Below are positions 8,913 through 18,256 of a DNA stretch of 64,000 nucleotides, in pieces. A program made the translations under genes and the position numbers. Under the pieces are notes generated by a model that saw only the letters and a program-made list of their open reading frames with translations, ran no database searches and was not told the origin of the DNA. This stretch comes from Chitinophaga niastensis (GTDB taxonomy: Bacteria > Bacteroidota > Bacteroidia > Chitinophagales > Chitinophagaceae): positions 310,001 through 374,000 of the forward strand of contig NZ_PYAW01000001.1 in the NCBI RefSeq assembly GCF_003014755.1. The letters are read 5' to 3'. Position 1 is the stretch's first letter; each line of letters begins with the position of its first letter.

Positions 8913-10718
8913 TTAGTTAAGAAAGCTGTTAATAAAATCAACATTGCGCTGTGTATTCTTTCCGTCCAGCGGGCCAATATACTTTTCCAATACAGTTTTG
9001 TTCAGGAAATTGTTATACACCGGATCAATATTATAGAATGCTTTGATCTTATCTTTTAGCTCTTCCCTGCTCCGGGCCATTACCAGTTCTGAATTTCCAT
9101 CGAAAGGCCTGTTAATTATATGTTGGTCTTTTTTATAATACAATGCAGGTATCCCTAATATAGATGCCTCAAATAATGTTTGGGAATAAAACGAAATGTA
9201 CAGATCCGCCAATTGCACCACCTTGGTAAAAGGTGCTTGCTGTTCAACGGTTATGTTCATGCCGGGAAAATACTCCTGGAGGAACTGCGTGTACTGAGAT
9301 ACGTAGCCATTAGCTCTTACCTTCAGAATAATGTTATTTTTATATCCTTCTTTGCGGAGTTCATCTAATATTTCGAGCAGGTCATACAGGAAATCAAATT
9401 CATATGCCAGGTACGAATTCATATCTACAGGATTGTAGCCTCCTGCACCAATCACTATCACAGGATCTTCCCGGTTAATCTCTTTCTTAGGCAATCCGAT
9501 ATAATTATCCATTCTCGGATCTCCAAGGCACACTGCATTTTGAGCACCTCCGAAATAATCTTCTCTGATCAGATCTCCATAGCTGTTTACCCAATCGGAA
9601 TCCCTGGCATCATAGGCGAAATTATTTGCAAGAATACCATTAATGATCATATAAACAGGAATGTTATTGCGCTTGCAGTAGTTCATGATCAACCTGTTTT
9701 CTATCCAAAGATCTGTTACAGGTACCATCAGCTTCAATTGTTTATTGCTGAAAAAAGCAGTGATGTCCGCTATACGCGAATACGCAATCTGCAGCAGCTT
9801 AGGTAAACGTGGCAGGATCATTTCATACAGCCTCGCAGCAATATCAAAACCATCTATCTCCCATTTATATTTCGGCATATCTTCAAATAACCGGAGATTG
9901 GCAGCAATAGCGGCGGCAGGTACGCGTTTCCCGCGGTAGAAGATTCTTCTTTCACTTAATACATTCCGGGGGCTGCTATAATTAGCCATGATGATGCGCA
10001 CATCATCCTGTTTTTTTAGTTCATCAATGATAGGCGCTGTAGGATAATAATGCTGCATATAAACAGCCGGGCGTCCTTTCTTTGTTATGAAATCACGGAA
10101 CATACCAATATAATCAAACATGCGTAAACCGGCACGCCTGATCTTCTTACCCAGTGAATCGTTCTCTATCTTGGATTCCATCCACTTTGAGATGGGGAAA
10201 TAATAAGTAGTTGTTGTACTATTGTTATTGGGTTTATCAAGCCATTTTACCCTGGGGTATAAAATATCCAGCCATTTCCTGAGTATCGGATCAGTTCCGG
10301 CACAAATGATTTCCTGGTAAGGGATATTTCTCAACGAATACAGGTTGATAAAGAAATGTACATTGTAAGAAATATCATTGAGAATATTGAGCAAAAAAGC
10401 ATTTCCTGCAGCAACTCCCTGGTAGGTAAATACATCATTGCCGTCTTTATCCTGATACCAGCGATTAAGAAAATGATGCAACTCATAATTCACTGTTTCC
10501 AGGTAATCGCGGTCAAGGATATGATCCAGGTAATACACTGTGGCCTGCGCTTGCTCTAACAACTTCACCAGTCCAAGATCCATTGCTAACACAAGATCCG
10601 TTGCTTTATTGAAAACATCCGCGCAGGCTTCCCAATGAGCCCTGTCTTCGACAATAAATATCCGGTTAAAATCCTTCTCAGGAATCCTGATATATTTTCG
10701 CTCCATTTTTAGCCTCAT
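8913..10718 (-). CDS. Large surface-carbohydrate biosynthesis protein, function unknown
   Basis: A 601-residue soluble protein without signal peptide. I do not recognise it with certainty. The C-terminal 150 residues (VIVIGAGGYNPVD…, then LADLYISFYSQTLFEASILGIPAL) look like the nucleotide-binding half of a GT-B enzyme, similar to poly-glycerolphosphate or KpsS-type capsule transferases. The N-terminal half has a possible Rossmann-like region (FIVEDRAHWEACADVF…). Its start overlaps the flippase stop by four bases, so the two are translationally coupled. A role in transferring a nonulosonic acid or a phosphoglycosyl unit is plausible but is inference from context only. Confidence 0.55.
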   Translation of the reverse strand: MRLKMERKYIRIPEKDFNRIFIVEDRAHWEACADVFNKATDLVLAMDLGLVKLLEQAQATVYYLDHILDRDYLETVNYELHHFLNRWYQDKDGNDVFTYQGVAAGNAFLLNILNDISYNVHFFINLYSLRNIPYQEIICAGTDPILRKWLDILYPRVKWLDKPNNNSTTTTYYFPISKWMESKIENDSLGKKIRRAGLRMFDYIGMFRDFITKKGRPAVYMQHYYPTAPIIDELKKQDDVRIIMANYSSPRNVLSERRIFYRGKRVPAAAIAANLRLFEDMPKYKWEIDGFDIAARLYEMILPRLPKLLQIAYSRIADITAFFSNKQLKLMVPVTDLWIENRLIMNYCKRNNIPVYMIINGILANNFAYDARDSDWVNSYGDLIREDYFGGAQNAVCLGDPRMDNYIGLPKKEINREDPVIVIGAGGYNPVDMNSYLAYEFDFLYDLLEILDELRKEGYKNNIILKVRANGYVSQYTQFLQEYFPGMNITVEQQAPFTKVVQLADLYISFYSQTLFEASILGIPALYYKKDQHIINRPFDGNSELVMARSREELKDKIKAFYNIDPVYNNFLNKTVLEKYIGPLDGKNTQRNVDFINSFLN

Positions 10719-12247
10719 TTATAAAACAATTTCGGTCTTAGCTGCTGTAACATTCCCAATACATACTGCCTGAAAATTCCTGATGTAATATAATATACAA
10801 CTAGTCCCAGCATTGATATCACCCCTATTACAACCAGGTACCAGAAAAGATTTATTTTACTATGCCCCACAGGAATATGCGATCTCACCAATAGGCAGGC
10901 GCCTACTATCACCAGGATAGGCAGCACTGCAGGCAGTAATATTTTTTTGACAAAAGAGCCGATACTGATGTGCAGAATTTGACAGCTCATCAGAAAGTAG
11001 GCCAGCGCTGCCAGGAAAAATGATACCAGTTTAAATACAGCAAAAGAGGTAAGTCCCCAGAAAGAATAGGTAGTAGCGACCCCCACCCAAAATATAACAG
11101 GCAGCATAGCACTGGTGTAATAGATCATCTTTACACGTTCATAAGCCATGATGAGTATCCCTGCAGGAGATGAAATAAAGCTGAATAGATAACACAAAAT
11201 CAACAGTTGTGTAATATATACGGAAGACATATAGCCCGGGCCCACCCAGTTCATCACCAATGTGCCGGATGTAAGCGCGAGACAGATGACAGGAAAAACA
11301 GTAAGCGGTAGTGTGATCACCAGTACATTCACAAAGACCTTTTTTAATCCTTCAATATCGTTAGCACCTACATAGTGATTGAATCTGGCAGTGAACGGAG
11401 AAAACAATATCCCGAATAAAGACCGGATATAGGTGATCATGGTCAGACCTATCGCGTAAACTGCCACTGCTTCGGCCCCTATCATTTTACCAATGACAAA
11501 AGGATCCAGCTGGTAGTAGAGTATCCAGCAAACTGTTAAGATAACGGAACTGAATGCCAGCTTCTTTGTTTTATCAAACAGTTCTTTTGAATATTTAAAC
11601 GAACGTAGTAATAAGCCAAGATCATAATGCAGCCTCTTTTTTACCTGCCATATACCAGCCAGCATCGCTACTGCATTACATAACTGGGTGAACAGGAAAT
11701 AGCCAACCAGTGAATAATTTCCGGGATGAAAAAAATAAAAAGTGGAAGCAATTTTACATACATTGGCTACTATCAGCAATCGCTGGAAATGATAGTCTTC
11801 CAGCCGTACTGCAAAGATCACCTGCAACATGCGCTGCAAAATGAAGGTGGGTGAAAACAAAGCCAGCATCACCAGCAATGCTCTTGCAATCTTCGTTTCA
11901 TCAGGCTTCAGGCCATTCACAATCATCTCCGGGTGCAAGGAAATCCCCAACATCATGACCATAAACAATCCGACAAATACCGTAAAAATAAATGCCACAA
12001 AGCCTACAATCTTTACTTCCTCTTCGCGATCATTTCTTGCATAGGATTCACTGGCATATTTTAACCCAGCACTGATAAAACCAAAGTCTGCATATGAAAG
12101 AAATATATTCAATGAAACAATGATGGTATAGATCCCAAATAAGGATCTATTTGAAGACAAAAACGGCGTTACTACAAATAACGTCCCGAAATTCAGCAGG
12201 ATAGAAATAAACTGCCACAAATAAATTTTAATATACTTACCTAACAT
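10715..12247 (-). CDS. Lipid-linked repeat-unit flippase (Wzx/MATE-type)
   Basis: A 510-residue integral membrane protein with about fourteen hydrophobic segments, beginning KYIKIYLWQFISILLNFGTLF. This is the size and topology of the polysaccharide-specific MVF/MOP flippases that move undecaprenyl-linked repeat units to the periplasm. The N-terminal helices and the FGFISAGLKYA stretch match the family. With the Wzy-like, Wzz-like and Wza-like genes it completes a Wzx/Wzy-dependent export system. Start codon ATG 12247; 42 bases separate it from the upstream SDR gene. Confidence 0.85.
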   Translation of the reverse strand: MLGKYIKIYLWQFISILLNFGTLFVVTPFLSSNRSLFGIYTIIVSLNIFLSYADFGFISAGLKYASESYARNDREEEVKIVGFVAFIFTVFVGLFMVMMLGISLHPEMIVNGLKPDETKIARALLVMLALFSPTFILQRMLQVIFAVRLEDYHFQRLLIVANVCKIASTFYFFHPGNYSLVGYFLFTQLCNAVAMLAGIWQVKKRLHYDLGLLLRSFKYSKELFDKTKKLAFSSVILTVCWILYYQLDPFVIGKMIGAEAVAVYAIGLTMITYIRSLFGILFSPFTARFNHYVGANDIEGLKKVFVNVLVITLPLTVFPVICLALTSGTLVMNWVGPGYMSSVYITQLLILCYLFSFISSPAGILIMAYERVKMIYYTSAMLPVIFWVGVATTYSFWGLTSFAVFKLVSFFLAALAYFLMSCQILHISIGSFVKKILLPAVLPILVIVGACLLVRSHIPVGHSKINLFWYLVVIGVISMLGLVVYYITSGIFRQYVLGMLQQLRPKLFYK

Positions 12248-12289
12248 ACTCGCAGATGCTTTGTGAATTACATTTTCAATTGCACTTTA

Positions 12290-13033
12290 TCAAATAGCTG
12301 TCCAACCGCCATCCACTATTAAATTATGCCCCGTTATATATCTGGAACCATCTCCCAGCAAAAAGCCTATAGACGGTGAAATATCATCCGGCATTCCTAA
12401 TCTTTTCAAAGGAACTTTATGTTCATATTGTTGAACAAATGCTTCGGGCTGATGATTAAAAATGCCTCCGGGGGAAACACAATTTACCCTTACATTATAA
12501 GGACCGTAATATGCAGCCATATACCTGGTGAAATTAATTAATCCTCCTTTAATAGCTGCATATGCAGATGGATTAACCATTGGCGTGCCTTCATAGATTG
12601 TAAAATCAGGGCCGGTTACACCATAAATAGAAGCCACATTAATAAGGCTTCCCTGCTTTTGTTTCATCATCTGATTTAGCACCAATTGGCAGCATTTCAC
12701 ATATCCAACCAAATGCCAGGATACATTTTGTTCAAATGATTCCATCGATTCTTCACTAAAAGGAACTTTTCCCCAATCCGCTGTACGTGGATAAGCATTA
12801 TTAACCCATCCATCAATCACCCCATACCTATCAAGAATAAGATCCAGCACCTCTTTGATAGATTTAACATCTGTAATGTCGGCATATAGCACGCCGAGAT
12901 CCAGATCATTTTTTAATGATCTGTCAATAGAAATTACCTTTGCTCCTTCATTGCGCAAATATTTAACAAATTCATTTCCCAGCTGGCCTTCGCCGCCTGT
13001 TACTGCGATTACTTTATTCTCAAGATTATTCAT
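12290..13033 (-). CDS. ptmA: Short-chain dehydrogenase of the PtmA type
   Basis: A 247-residue classical SDR. The cofactor motif is TGGEGQLG near residues 13-20, the Asn/Ser region is NVASIYG, and the catalytic pair is in YAAIKGG. In Campylobacter jejuni, PtmA lies with PtmF and PtmE in the legionaminic-acid locus and is thought to act in supplying the glucosamine precursor, although its exact reaction is not settled. The same PtmA-PtmF-LegF-PtmE order of neighbours occurs here, which supports the assignment. The start overlaps the upstream PtmF-like gene by eight bases. Confidence 0.68.
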   Translation of the reverse strand: MNNLENKVIAVTGGEGQLGNEFVKYLRNEGAKVISIDRSLKNDLDLGVLYADITDVKSIKEVLDLILDRYGVIDGWVNNAYPRTADWGKVPFSEESMESFEQNVSWHLVGYVKCCQLVLNQMMKQKQGSLINVASIYGVTGPDFTIYEGTPMVNPSAYAAIKGGLINFTRYMAAYYGPYNVRVNCVSPGGIFNHQPEAFVQQYEHKVPLKRLGMPDDISPSIGFLLGDGSRYITGHNLIVDGGWTAI

Positions 13034-13946
13034 CCCCCAAACAAATTTTTAGTACCTGAAAAGCTTCTTCAATATTATTCATATTTGGCAATAACTTATT
13101 ATCCAGGAGAGACAGAAAATACATCATCTGTTGCTCATAGGTATATTGTATCTGAACATCAGAAGAAAAAATTAATTGCTCGTTGCTCCATACCTTTTGC
13201 GATATCAGATCAGCTAAAATGGTCCTGTCCTCCAGTACAATTTCACAAGTTCGTTTTGTATCTACCCTGAAATAATTCAGAATGATGTTAACAGCAAATT
13301 GATCATAAGAAAGCAGATAATTTGCATAATCAACTGCATTAATATTCAGGGAAGAATTACTTCTAAGTATTCTTTGGGTTGATACAGGTTGTCCCCATAA
13401 CCAGGAAACGTAATCCAGCTCATGGATTAAATCCAGATTAACCCCGCCCCCCATATCGCTATTAGCACTATATATCTTCCTGAAATCCGTACCGGGACGC
13501 CAATCCGGCAAATATGACCCACAATAAACATTTACTTCATTGACCTTCTTTTTCTCTTTTAAAAGAAGCTCTTTTAAAAACAGGATGCAGGGATGAAACC
13601 TTAAGTTACAGGCAACATAAGTCCTTATTTCGTTTTTATTACAAAGCGCAATCAGTTCTTCTCCTCCCTGTACTGAATGAAAAAGCGGTTTTTCAATGAA
13701 CAATGGTATCTTCAGATGAACCAACTGTTCTATAGTGATATAGTGGGCAAATGTAGGGTTTGAAATAATGGCAAAATCAAACAAAACACCAGGCTCACCA
13801 ATACTTGAAATATTATGGACATGCAGCACTTCAGATGGATGTTCTCCTGACCGCAAGGCATAAATACTAACATCCTTATTAATTGTTAATAATGCCTGAA
13901 TATGCTTTTTTGCAATAGACCCTAAACCAATTATGAGAACATTCAT
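13026..13946 (-). CDS. ptmF: Gfo/Idh/MocA oxidoreductase of the PtmF type
   Basis: A 306-residue NAD(P)-dependent oxidoreductase with the Rossmann start MNVLIIGLGSIAKKH and the family's EKP motif (FIEKPLFHS, near residue 95), then a C-terminal beta-sheet substrate domain. It overlaps the cytidylyltransferase by four bases and the PtmA-like gene by eight. The assignment to PtmF rests on this neighbourhood: Campylobacter PtmF and PtmA are a linked pair in CMP-legionaminate loci. The actual substrate is unproven. Confidence 0.65.
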   Translation of the reverse strand: MNVLIIGLGSIAKKHIQALLTINKDVSIYALRSGEHPSEVLHVHNISSIGEPGVLFDFAIISNPTFAHYITIEQLVHLKIPLFIEKPLFHSVQGGEELIALCNKNEIRTYVACNLRFHPCILFLKELLLKEKKKVNEVNVYCGSYLPDWRPGTDFRKIYSANSDMGGGVNLDLIHELDYVSWLWGQPVSTQRILRSNSSLNINAVDYANYLLSYDQFAVNIILNYFRVDTKRTCEIVLEDRTILADLISQKVWSNEQLIFSSDVQIQYTYEQQMMYFLSLLDNKLLPNMNNIEEAFQVLKICLGDE

Positions 13947-14656
13947 AATAAAAAGTCCAGTTTTTTATTTCGCATCAAATATTCCATAAAACTAAAATCG
14001 ATCTCATGGTCAAGATCAAAGCAAACATGAGGAACTACGTATACCAGTGACTTGTCGGTCAGCGCTGAAGGGAAGTTTTTTTCAAAGAACGCTCTTTTAT
14101 AAATGTAAAAAGAAGCATTCATATCATATACTTTGGGCGAAGATTGTCTTGTAAGAAAATTCCCCTTTTTACATAATTTATAGTATCCGTCCTCCGCTTG
14201 CTCTACCATATTAAAATATGGATTTCTATTCGCCGGGCTAACTGAAAAAATATTGAGTGCCTTATCATCTGCAATAAGCATTTCCAAAGCGTTATTGAGA
14301 TCTTCTACTGTCCTTAAAGGAGCCGTAACATCAAGGTCTATCAGGTAATCAAACCGGGTATTGCTGCTCTTTTCCTCAAAGTTCAAAACATCTACAATGG
14401 CCGGCATTTTACCAATGGTATCTGTAGCAAGAGATTCCGGTCTTTTATATTCAGAAGTCAGTCCAAGTTCCTTTGCCGCCGCTATGATTTCTGCTGAGTC
14501 AGTGGACAGACCAATAGTACAATTCTTCTCTTTTGCGAATTTCCGGGCAACATTGATGGTGTAACCAATGAGCGGAATACCCGCCAGCGGGCGTATATTC
14601 TTCCCTGGTATACCTTTAGAGCCTCCTCTTGCACAAATGGTAATTAAAATATTCAT
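13943..14656 (-). CDS. legF: CMP-nonulosonate (legionaminate) cytidylyltransferase
   Basis: A 237-residue acylneuraminate cytidylyltransferase that activates the nonulosonic acid with CTP to its CMP form. The N-terminus (ICARGGSKGIPGKNIRPLAG) contains the CTP-binding loop diagnostic of NeuA/LegF/PseF, and DLDVTAPLR is the metal and substrate region. I chose ATG 14656, two bases after the PtmE stop, because it puts the motif near residue 8. An ATG at 14716 would add 20 residues overlapping the previous gene. LegF rather than NeuA is inferred from the LegB/LegC/PtmE genes in the same operon. Confidence 0.85.
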   Translation of the reverse strand: MNILITICARGGSKGIPGKNIRPLAGIPLIGYTINVARKFAKEKNCTIGLSTDSAEIIAAAKELGLTSEYKRPESLATDTIGKMPAIVDVLNFEEKSSNTRFDYLIDLDVTAPLRTVEDLNNALEMLIADDKALNIFSVSPANRNPYFNMVEQAEDGYYKLCKKGNFLTRQSSPKVYDMNASFYIYKRAFFEKNFPSALTDKSLVYVVPHVCFDLDHEIDFSFMEYLMRNKKLDFLL

Positions 14657-14657
14657 C

Positions 14658-15704
14658 TTAAAATTTAATATGTTTGATATCATTTTGTGCCTTTTCAAAA
14701 TCATCAGGTCTTCCAATATCCAGCCAGTAGCCTAATATCGGGTAGTGAATTACCTTTTTCTTTTTAGCGATCAGCAATTCCATGAAATCTGTGGCATTAA
14801 AAAATGTGTTACTGGGCATAAACTCCAGTAAACTCTTTTTAAAAAGATAAATTCCACCATTAGAATAGTAACTGTAAGTAGGCTTCTCATCAAACGAAAT
14901 CACCTGTCCGTTATTAATTTCTAAAACAGCATAAGGCACCTTTACCTGATATGGTATACTTGCAATCATTAAATCTGCTCCTGATTCTATGTAAGATTTA
15001 TAAAAATCTGCAAAATCTATATTTGTGAGTAAGTCTGAATTCATTAACAGGATGTTATCTGTGTTAAAAGAATCCACTAAGCTGAGGGCTCCGAAGGTAC
15101 CCAAAGGATTTTCCTCTTCTACATATTCTATTTTGATATCCTTTACAGCTCCATTATTAAAATGTGCTTTGATCTGATCACCCAGATATCTGATTGATAT
15201 AATAATACGGTTGATGCCATAATTAATCAACCTGTCAACATTATGTTCGATAATGGGTTTTGCACCAACTTTCAATAAAGGTTTGGGGCAATTGTCTGTA
15301 AGCGGCGATAAGCGCTCTCCTCTGCCTCCGGCCATTAATACAGTATCCAGCGGTAGCAACGAACGTTTTAGCCGCAAGTTTAAAATATCAACAATCCGAT
15401 GATTCCTATCTACAATAGGAATTATTTTCAGGCTTTTACGCTGAAACAATTCAAGTTGTTCTATAGCATCATAGTCATTCTGAAAGATAAACACCGGATT
15501 GGGTTGAATATAATCCAGTATCGGCGTTTCAAAAGTTAATCCTTTTACAAATCCTCTCCGGATATCTCCATCTGTAAGAGAACCGATTAACTTATCTTCC
15601 TCATCGGCAACAAACAGAATTGCGTCAATACCTAAGATATTGAGCTTTGCCAACGCATCTCTGATGCTGTCTCTCTGTAGTATAAGATGTTTACGAAAAT
15701 CCAT
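14658..15704 (-). CDS. ptmE: Glucosamine-1-phosphate guanylyltransferase-like (PtmE), CBS-NTP transferase fusion
   Basis: A 348-residue fusion. Residues 1-118 hold a CBS pair (IGSLTDGDIRRGF near 40-52 is a typical CBS turn). Residues 120-348 are a sugar-phosphate nucleotidyltransferase with the pyrophosphorylase motif GGRGERL at 126-132 and KPLLKVGAKP after it. This two-part layout is that of Campylobacter PtmE, which makes GDP-glucosamine for the GDP-linked legionaminate route. The start codon shares one base with the PIG-L stop (TAATG). The CBS pair suggests allosteric control by a nucleotide. Guanylyl rather than cytidylyl or uridylyl specificity is inferred from context. Confidence 0.72.
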   Translation of the reverse strand: MDFRKHLILQRDSIRDALAKLNILGIDAILFVADEEDKLIGSLTDGDIRRGFVKGLTFETPILDYIQPNPVFIFQNDYDAIEQLELFQRKSLKIIPIVDRNHRIVDILNLRLKRSLLPLDTVLMAGGRGERLSPLTDNCPKPLLKVGAKPIIEHNVDRLINYGINRIIISIRYLGDQIKAHFNNGAVKDIKIEYVEEENPLGTFGALSLVDSFNTDNILLMNSDLLTNIDFADFYKSYIESGADLMIASIPYQVKVPYAVLEINNGQVISFDEKPTYSYYSNGGIYLFKKSLLEFMPSNTFFNATDFMELLIAKKKKVIHYPILGYWLDIGRPDDFEKAQNDIKHIKF

Positions 15705-16378
15705 TATTCCTTATCAATAAATTTAATTAACTGAAAAGCTTCTGCATAATGTACTCCGACTGATGCTCCCCTGAAATGAGCCAATGCGCTGATATTATCA
15801 AGACTACGGGGAAAAGGGTGCTCAGCAAGTTCTGATTCATAAACCTTCATTATTTCCAGTTTTTGCTCCAAATATGACGTAATGTCAACATAATAGTTTG
15901 GAATAAAAACCCTTTCAGGAAGTGCCGGTGCAAATTCTGTTTCAGAAATACATTCATACATCAGGAATTGTTTAATGTAAGGATATCTGAATGATTTTGT
16001 ACAGGCTGCAACAGCATCAAATATAATACGATGATCTGAATGCGCATCTGAACGGTTAAGGCAATAGATAATTTCAGGCTTCACTTCCTGAAATATCTTT
16101 GATATAGCCGGTACCAATGTTAACAGACTTCCCGAAGTCAGAGACATAGTGGGATAGTCTAATTTATAAGTATTCTTAACGTTTAGCAACTCCCCAACTT
16201 TTGTAATTTCTTCCTGCCGGCTGTCTATACGTTCCTGACTAAATCCCTGTTCAATAAAAATATTAGTGACAATAAGCCAATGAACCTCATCACCATTTGC
16301 GACGTGCTTTAGCATAGTTCCTCCTGCACCGAGTACTTCATCATCAGGATGCGCAGATATGACAATAACCTTCTTCAT
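15704..16378 (-). CDS. PIG-L/LmbE-family zinc deacetylase
   Basis: A 224-residue deacetylase. The Zn-binding motif is at residues 9-14 (A-H10-P-D12-D13-E14), and the second metal motif is HSDHR near 115. The family removes N-acetyl groups from GlcNAc-containing substrates such as GlcNAc-PI, mycothiol precursor, bacillithiol precursor and lipid or sugar-nucleotide forms. It sits between LegG and PtmE with zero to one base of spacing, so it is probably a working part of the legionaminate pathway. Possible roles are making GDP-GlcN from GDP-GlcNAc, or de-N-acetylating the nonulosonic acid or repeat unit before a new acyl group is added. It is not a member of the known Campylobacter pathway. Confidence 0.82.
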   Translation of the reverse strand: MKKVIVISAHPDDEVLGAGGTMLKHVANGDEVHWLIVTNIFIEQGFSQERIDSRQEEITKVGELLNVKNTYKLDYPTMSLTSGSLLTLVPAISKIFQEVKPEIIYCLNRSDAHSDHRIIFDAVAACTKSFRYPYIKQFLMYECISETEFAPALPERVFIPNYYVDITSYLEQKLEIMKVYESELAEHPFPRSLDNISALAHFRGASVGVHYAEAFQLIKFIDKE

Positions 16379-16379
16379 G

Positions 16380-17555
16380 CTAGCATAAATTTGACTTCAC
16401 TAAAAATTTCTTATCCTTAGGATCCACACTACTTAAAAAATCAGCCATCAACAACGCTGCATCCCCATTTTCATATGGAGACTGAAGTCCGGATATATAG
16501 GACCTGTATGTTTCATCGAAGCAGGCTTTTTCCAGCGAGTGAACAATTTCATCCTGCTGATAATCAACAAAAACAACATTACCTGCTGTAAGCCTTCCCT
16601 GTTGTCTTCTTCCAATATTAACCACCGGAAGTTTATAAGAGGGAGCCTCCAGGATACCCATGCTAGAGTTACCTGCCAATGCTTTGGCATGACGCAGTAA
16701 ATTAACAAATTGCAGGCGGGGCAATGTCTTATTAAAATGTATAAAAGGTTTGGATTCAAATTCCTTAATCACACTCAGGATGTCATAGGCACCGGGATCA
16801 GTATTGGGATAAGATGCCACTACTTTATAATTATGTTTTTTTGCAAAAACTTCCAGGCTATCCAAAGCTATCTTCATTTGTTCAGCTGCAATATCTTTTT
16901 CAGAGGATAACGGATGTTTAACTAAAACAATATAATTCCCGTCCGTTATATCAAAGTTCATATAGGCAGACAATTCCTGTAGTGAGATGGCCGGCGTGTT
17001 ATGAATATTTGACATGGCGGGATTACCTGTAAACAATACCCTGAATGCATCTTCATGCAAATGATTGACAAGATTATCTGCGTAATTTTGTGTTGTGGTG
17101 AAATGGATATGTGCCAGCTTGGAAACGGCTACCCTTACAGGATCATCTCCATTTCCCCAAACAGGATCACCACCACCGATATGTACTGTCAGCACATTCA
17201 TATAGTTACCTACAATAGCAGTTGCAATACTCTCTTCCCTGTCTCCTACTACCAAAAGAAAATCAGGCGCCTCCCTCTCTACTGTCTGCGCTAATGCATA
17301 AGTCAGAATACCCACTCCCTTTGGCCGCTGCGTTTCTCTGTTTGTCATAAAAAGAGAATCGATCCTGTCTGCAATCACAAATCCGTCTTCTTCAATTCTT
17401 TGCACAGTATAGCCATGCCAATCTGAAAGATGAGCTGAGGATACTACTACCTTTACTTCAAACTCACTTCTCCTGGATAAATGAGATAAAACAGGATAAA
17501 CGATATCATACTCACTCCTAATTCCTGTTACTACAAGTACCTTCTTTTTTTGCAT
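16380..17555 (-). CDS. legG: Hydrolysing NDP-sugar 2-epimerase (LegG/NeuC)
   Basis: A 391-residue enzyme that removes the nucleotide while inverting C2 to give the 6-deoxy-mannose-type precursor for the synthase. The N-terminus KKVLVVTGIRSEYDI is the NeuC/LegG version of the epimerase fold. HIGGGDPVWGNGDD, then GNPAMSN and GNSSMGILEAP (nucleotide-binding loop), follow in order. I prefer ATG 17555; an ATG at 17603 adds 16 residues that do not look like the family. With LegB and LegC present, its substrate is most likely GDP-2,4-diacetamido-2,4,6-trideoxyglucose rather than UDP-GlcNAc. Confidence 0.85.
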   Translation of the reverse strand: MQKKKVLVVTGIRSEYDIVYPVLSHLSRRSEFEVKVVVSSAHLSDWHGYTVQRIEEDGFVIADRIDSLFMTNRETQRPKGVGILTYALAQTVEREAPDFLLVVGDREESIATAIVGNYMNVLTVHIGGGDPVWGNGDDPVRVAVSKLAHIHFTTTQNYADNLVNHLHEDAFRVLFTGNPAMSNIHNTPAISLQELSAYMNFDITDGNYIVLVKHPLSSEKDIAAEQMKIALDSLEVFAKKHNYKVVASYPNTDPGAYDILSVIKEFESKPFIHFNKTLPRLQFVNLLRHAKALAGNSSMGILEAPSYKLPVVNIGRRQQGRLTAGNVVFVDYQQDEIVHSLEKACFDETYRSYISGLQSPYENGDAALLMADFLSSVDPKDKKFLVKSNLC

Positions 17556-17647
17556 GTCATAATAATTTATGCGCCGCTCTACTCCATTTTTCAATATCCC
17601 CATTCACCGATGAACGCCCGAACGCTATCCTTTACTTATCTATTTTT

Positions 17648-18256
17648 CTAGATTTGATTTATGATGGTAATTAAATCCGATTCTTCATAAACCCTCAAGC
17701 TTGGCATACCTATATCACGTGCTCCCCGAATATCAGTTTCTACTTTATCCCCAACAAATAATACCTCGGCAGGTGAACAGATGAAATTTGATAAGAGGAA
17801 CTCATATGCTTTCGGGGCTGGTTTTTCAAATGCTTTCCCCCATGTTCTCGCATAAACAATCAGATCAAATAAATCAGCTATGCCAAGACATCTAATCTTG
17901 TTTTCCTGAACGCTCACATGTCCATTTGTTACTATAGCAGTACGGATATCTTTCTTCTTCAAATATTCCAGTACCGTAAGGGCTGTATTATAAGGAGTGA
18001 TTGTAATGTTTATATTATTATAAATACTAAAAAGCTCCTCCTGCAACTGCGCCGTATACATATTATTTATCCGGAGCAACTCTCCAAAAATATCAGGATT
18101 ACTCCTTGAAATGGAACGGTAATCCCTTATAAGTTTTTGTTGATCCAGGTTATTTTTTTTACAAAATTCATCCAACACGCCTTCATAATATAAATGCTCA
18201 TTATAAAGGGTATTGTCCAGATCAAATGCAACAACTTTTATTTGTTTTTTACTCAT
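17648..18256 (-). CDS. HAD-superfamily phosphatase
   Basis: A 202-residue HAD hydrolase. Motif I is FDLDNTLYNE with nucleophile Asp11 and acid Asp13. Motif II is VTNGHVSVQ, the conserved Lys is in KAFEKPAPKAYE, and motif IV is VFVGDKVETDIRGA. The helical cap fits subfamily I. It overlaps the ATP-grasp gene by eight bases, so the two are probably co-translated. Options are a 9-phosphate phosphatase for the sialic-acid-like product (if a phosphorylated sugar is condensed by the synthase), or a phosphatase coupled to the ATP-grasp product. The sequence cannot decide between them. Confidence 0.82.
   Translation of the reverse strand: MSKKQIKVVAFDLDNTLYNEHLYYEGVLDEFCKKNNLDQQKLIRDYRSISRSNPDIFGELLRINNMYTAQLQEELFSIYNNINITITPYNTALTVLEYLKKKDIRTAIVTNGHVSVQENKIRCLGIADLFDLIVYARTWGKAFEKPAPKAYEFLLSNFICSPAEVLFVGDKVETDIRGARDIGMPSLRVYEESDLITIINQI

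Noticed and set aside
14657..14716. 20-residue extension of the cytidylyltransferase
   Set aside because: It would overlap the PtmE gene and push the conserved CTP-binding loop far from the N-terminus.
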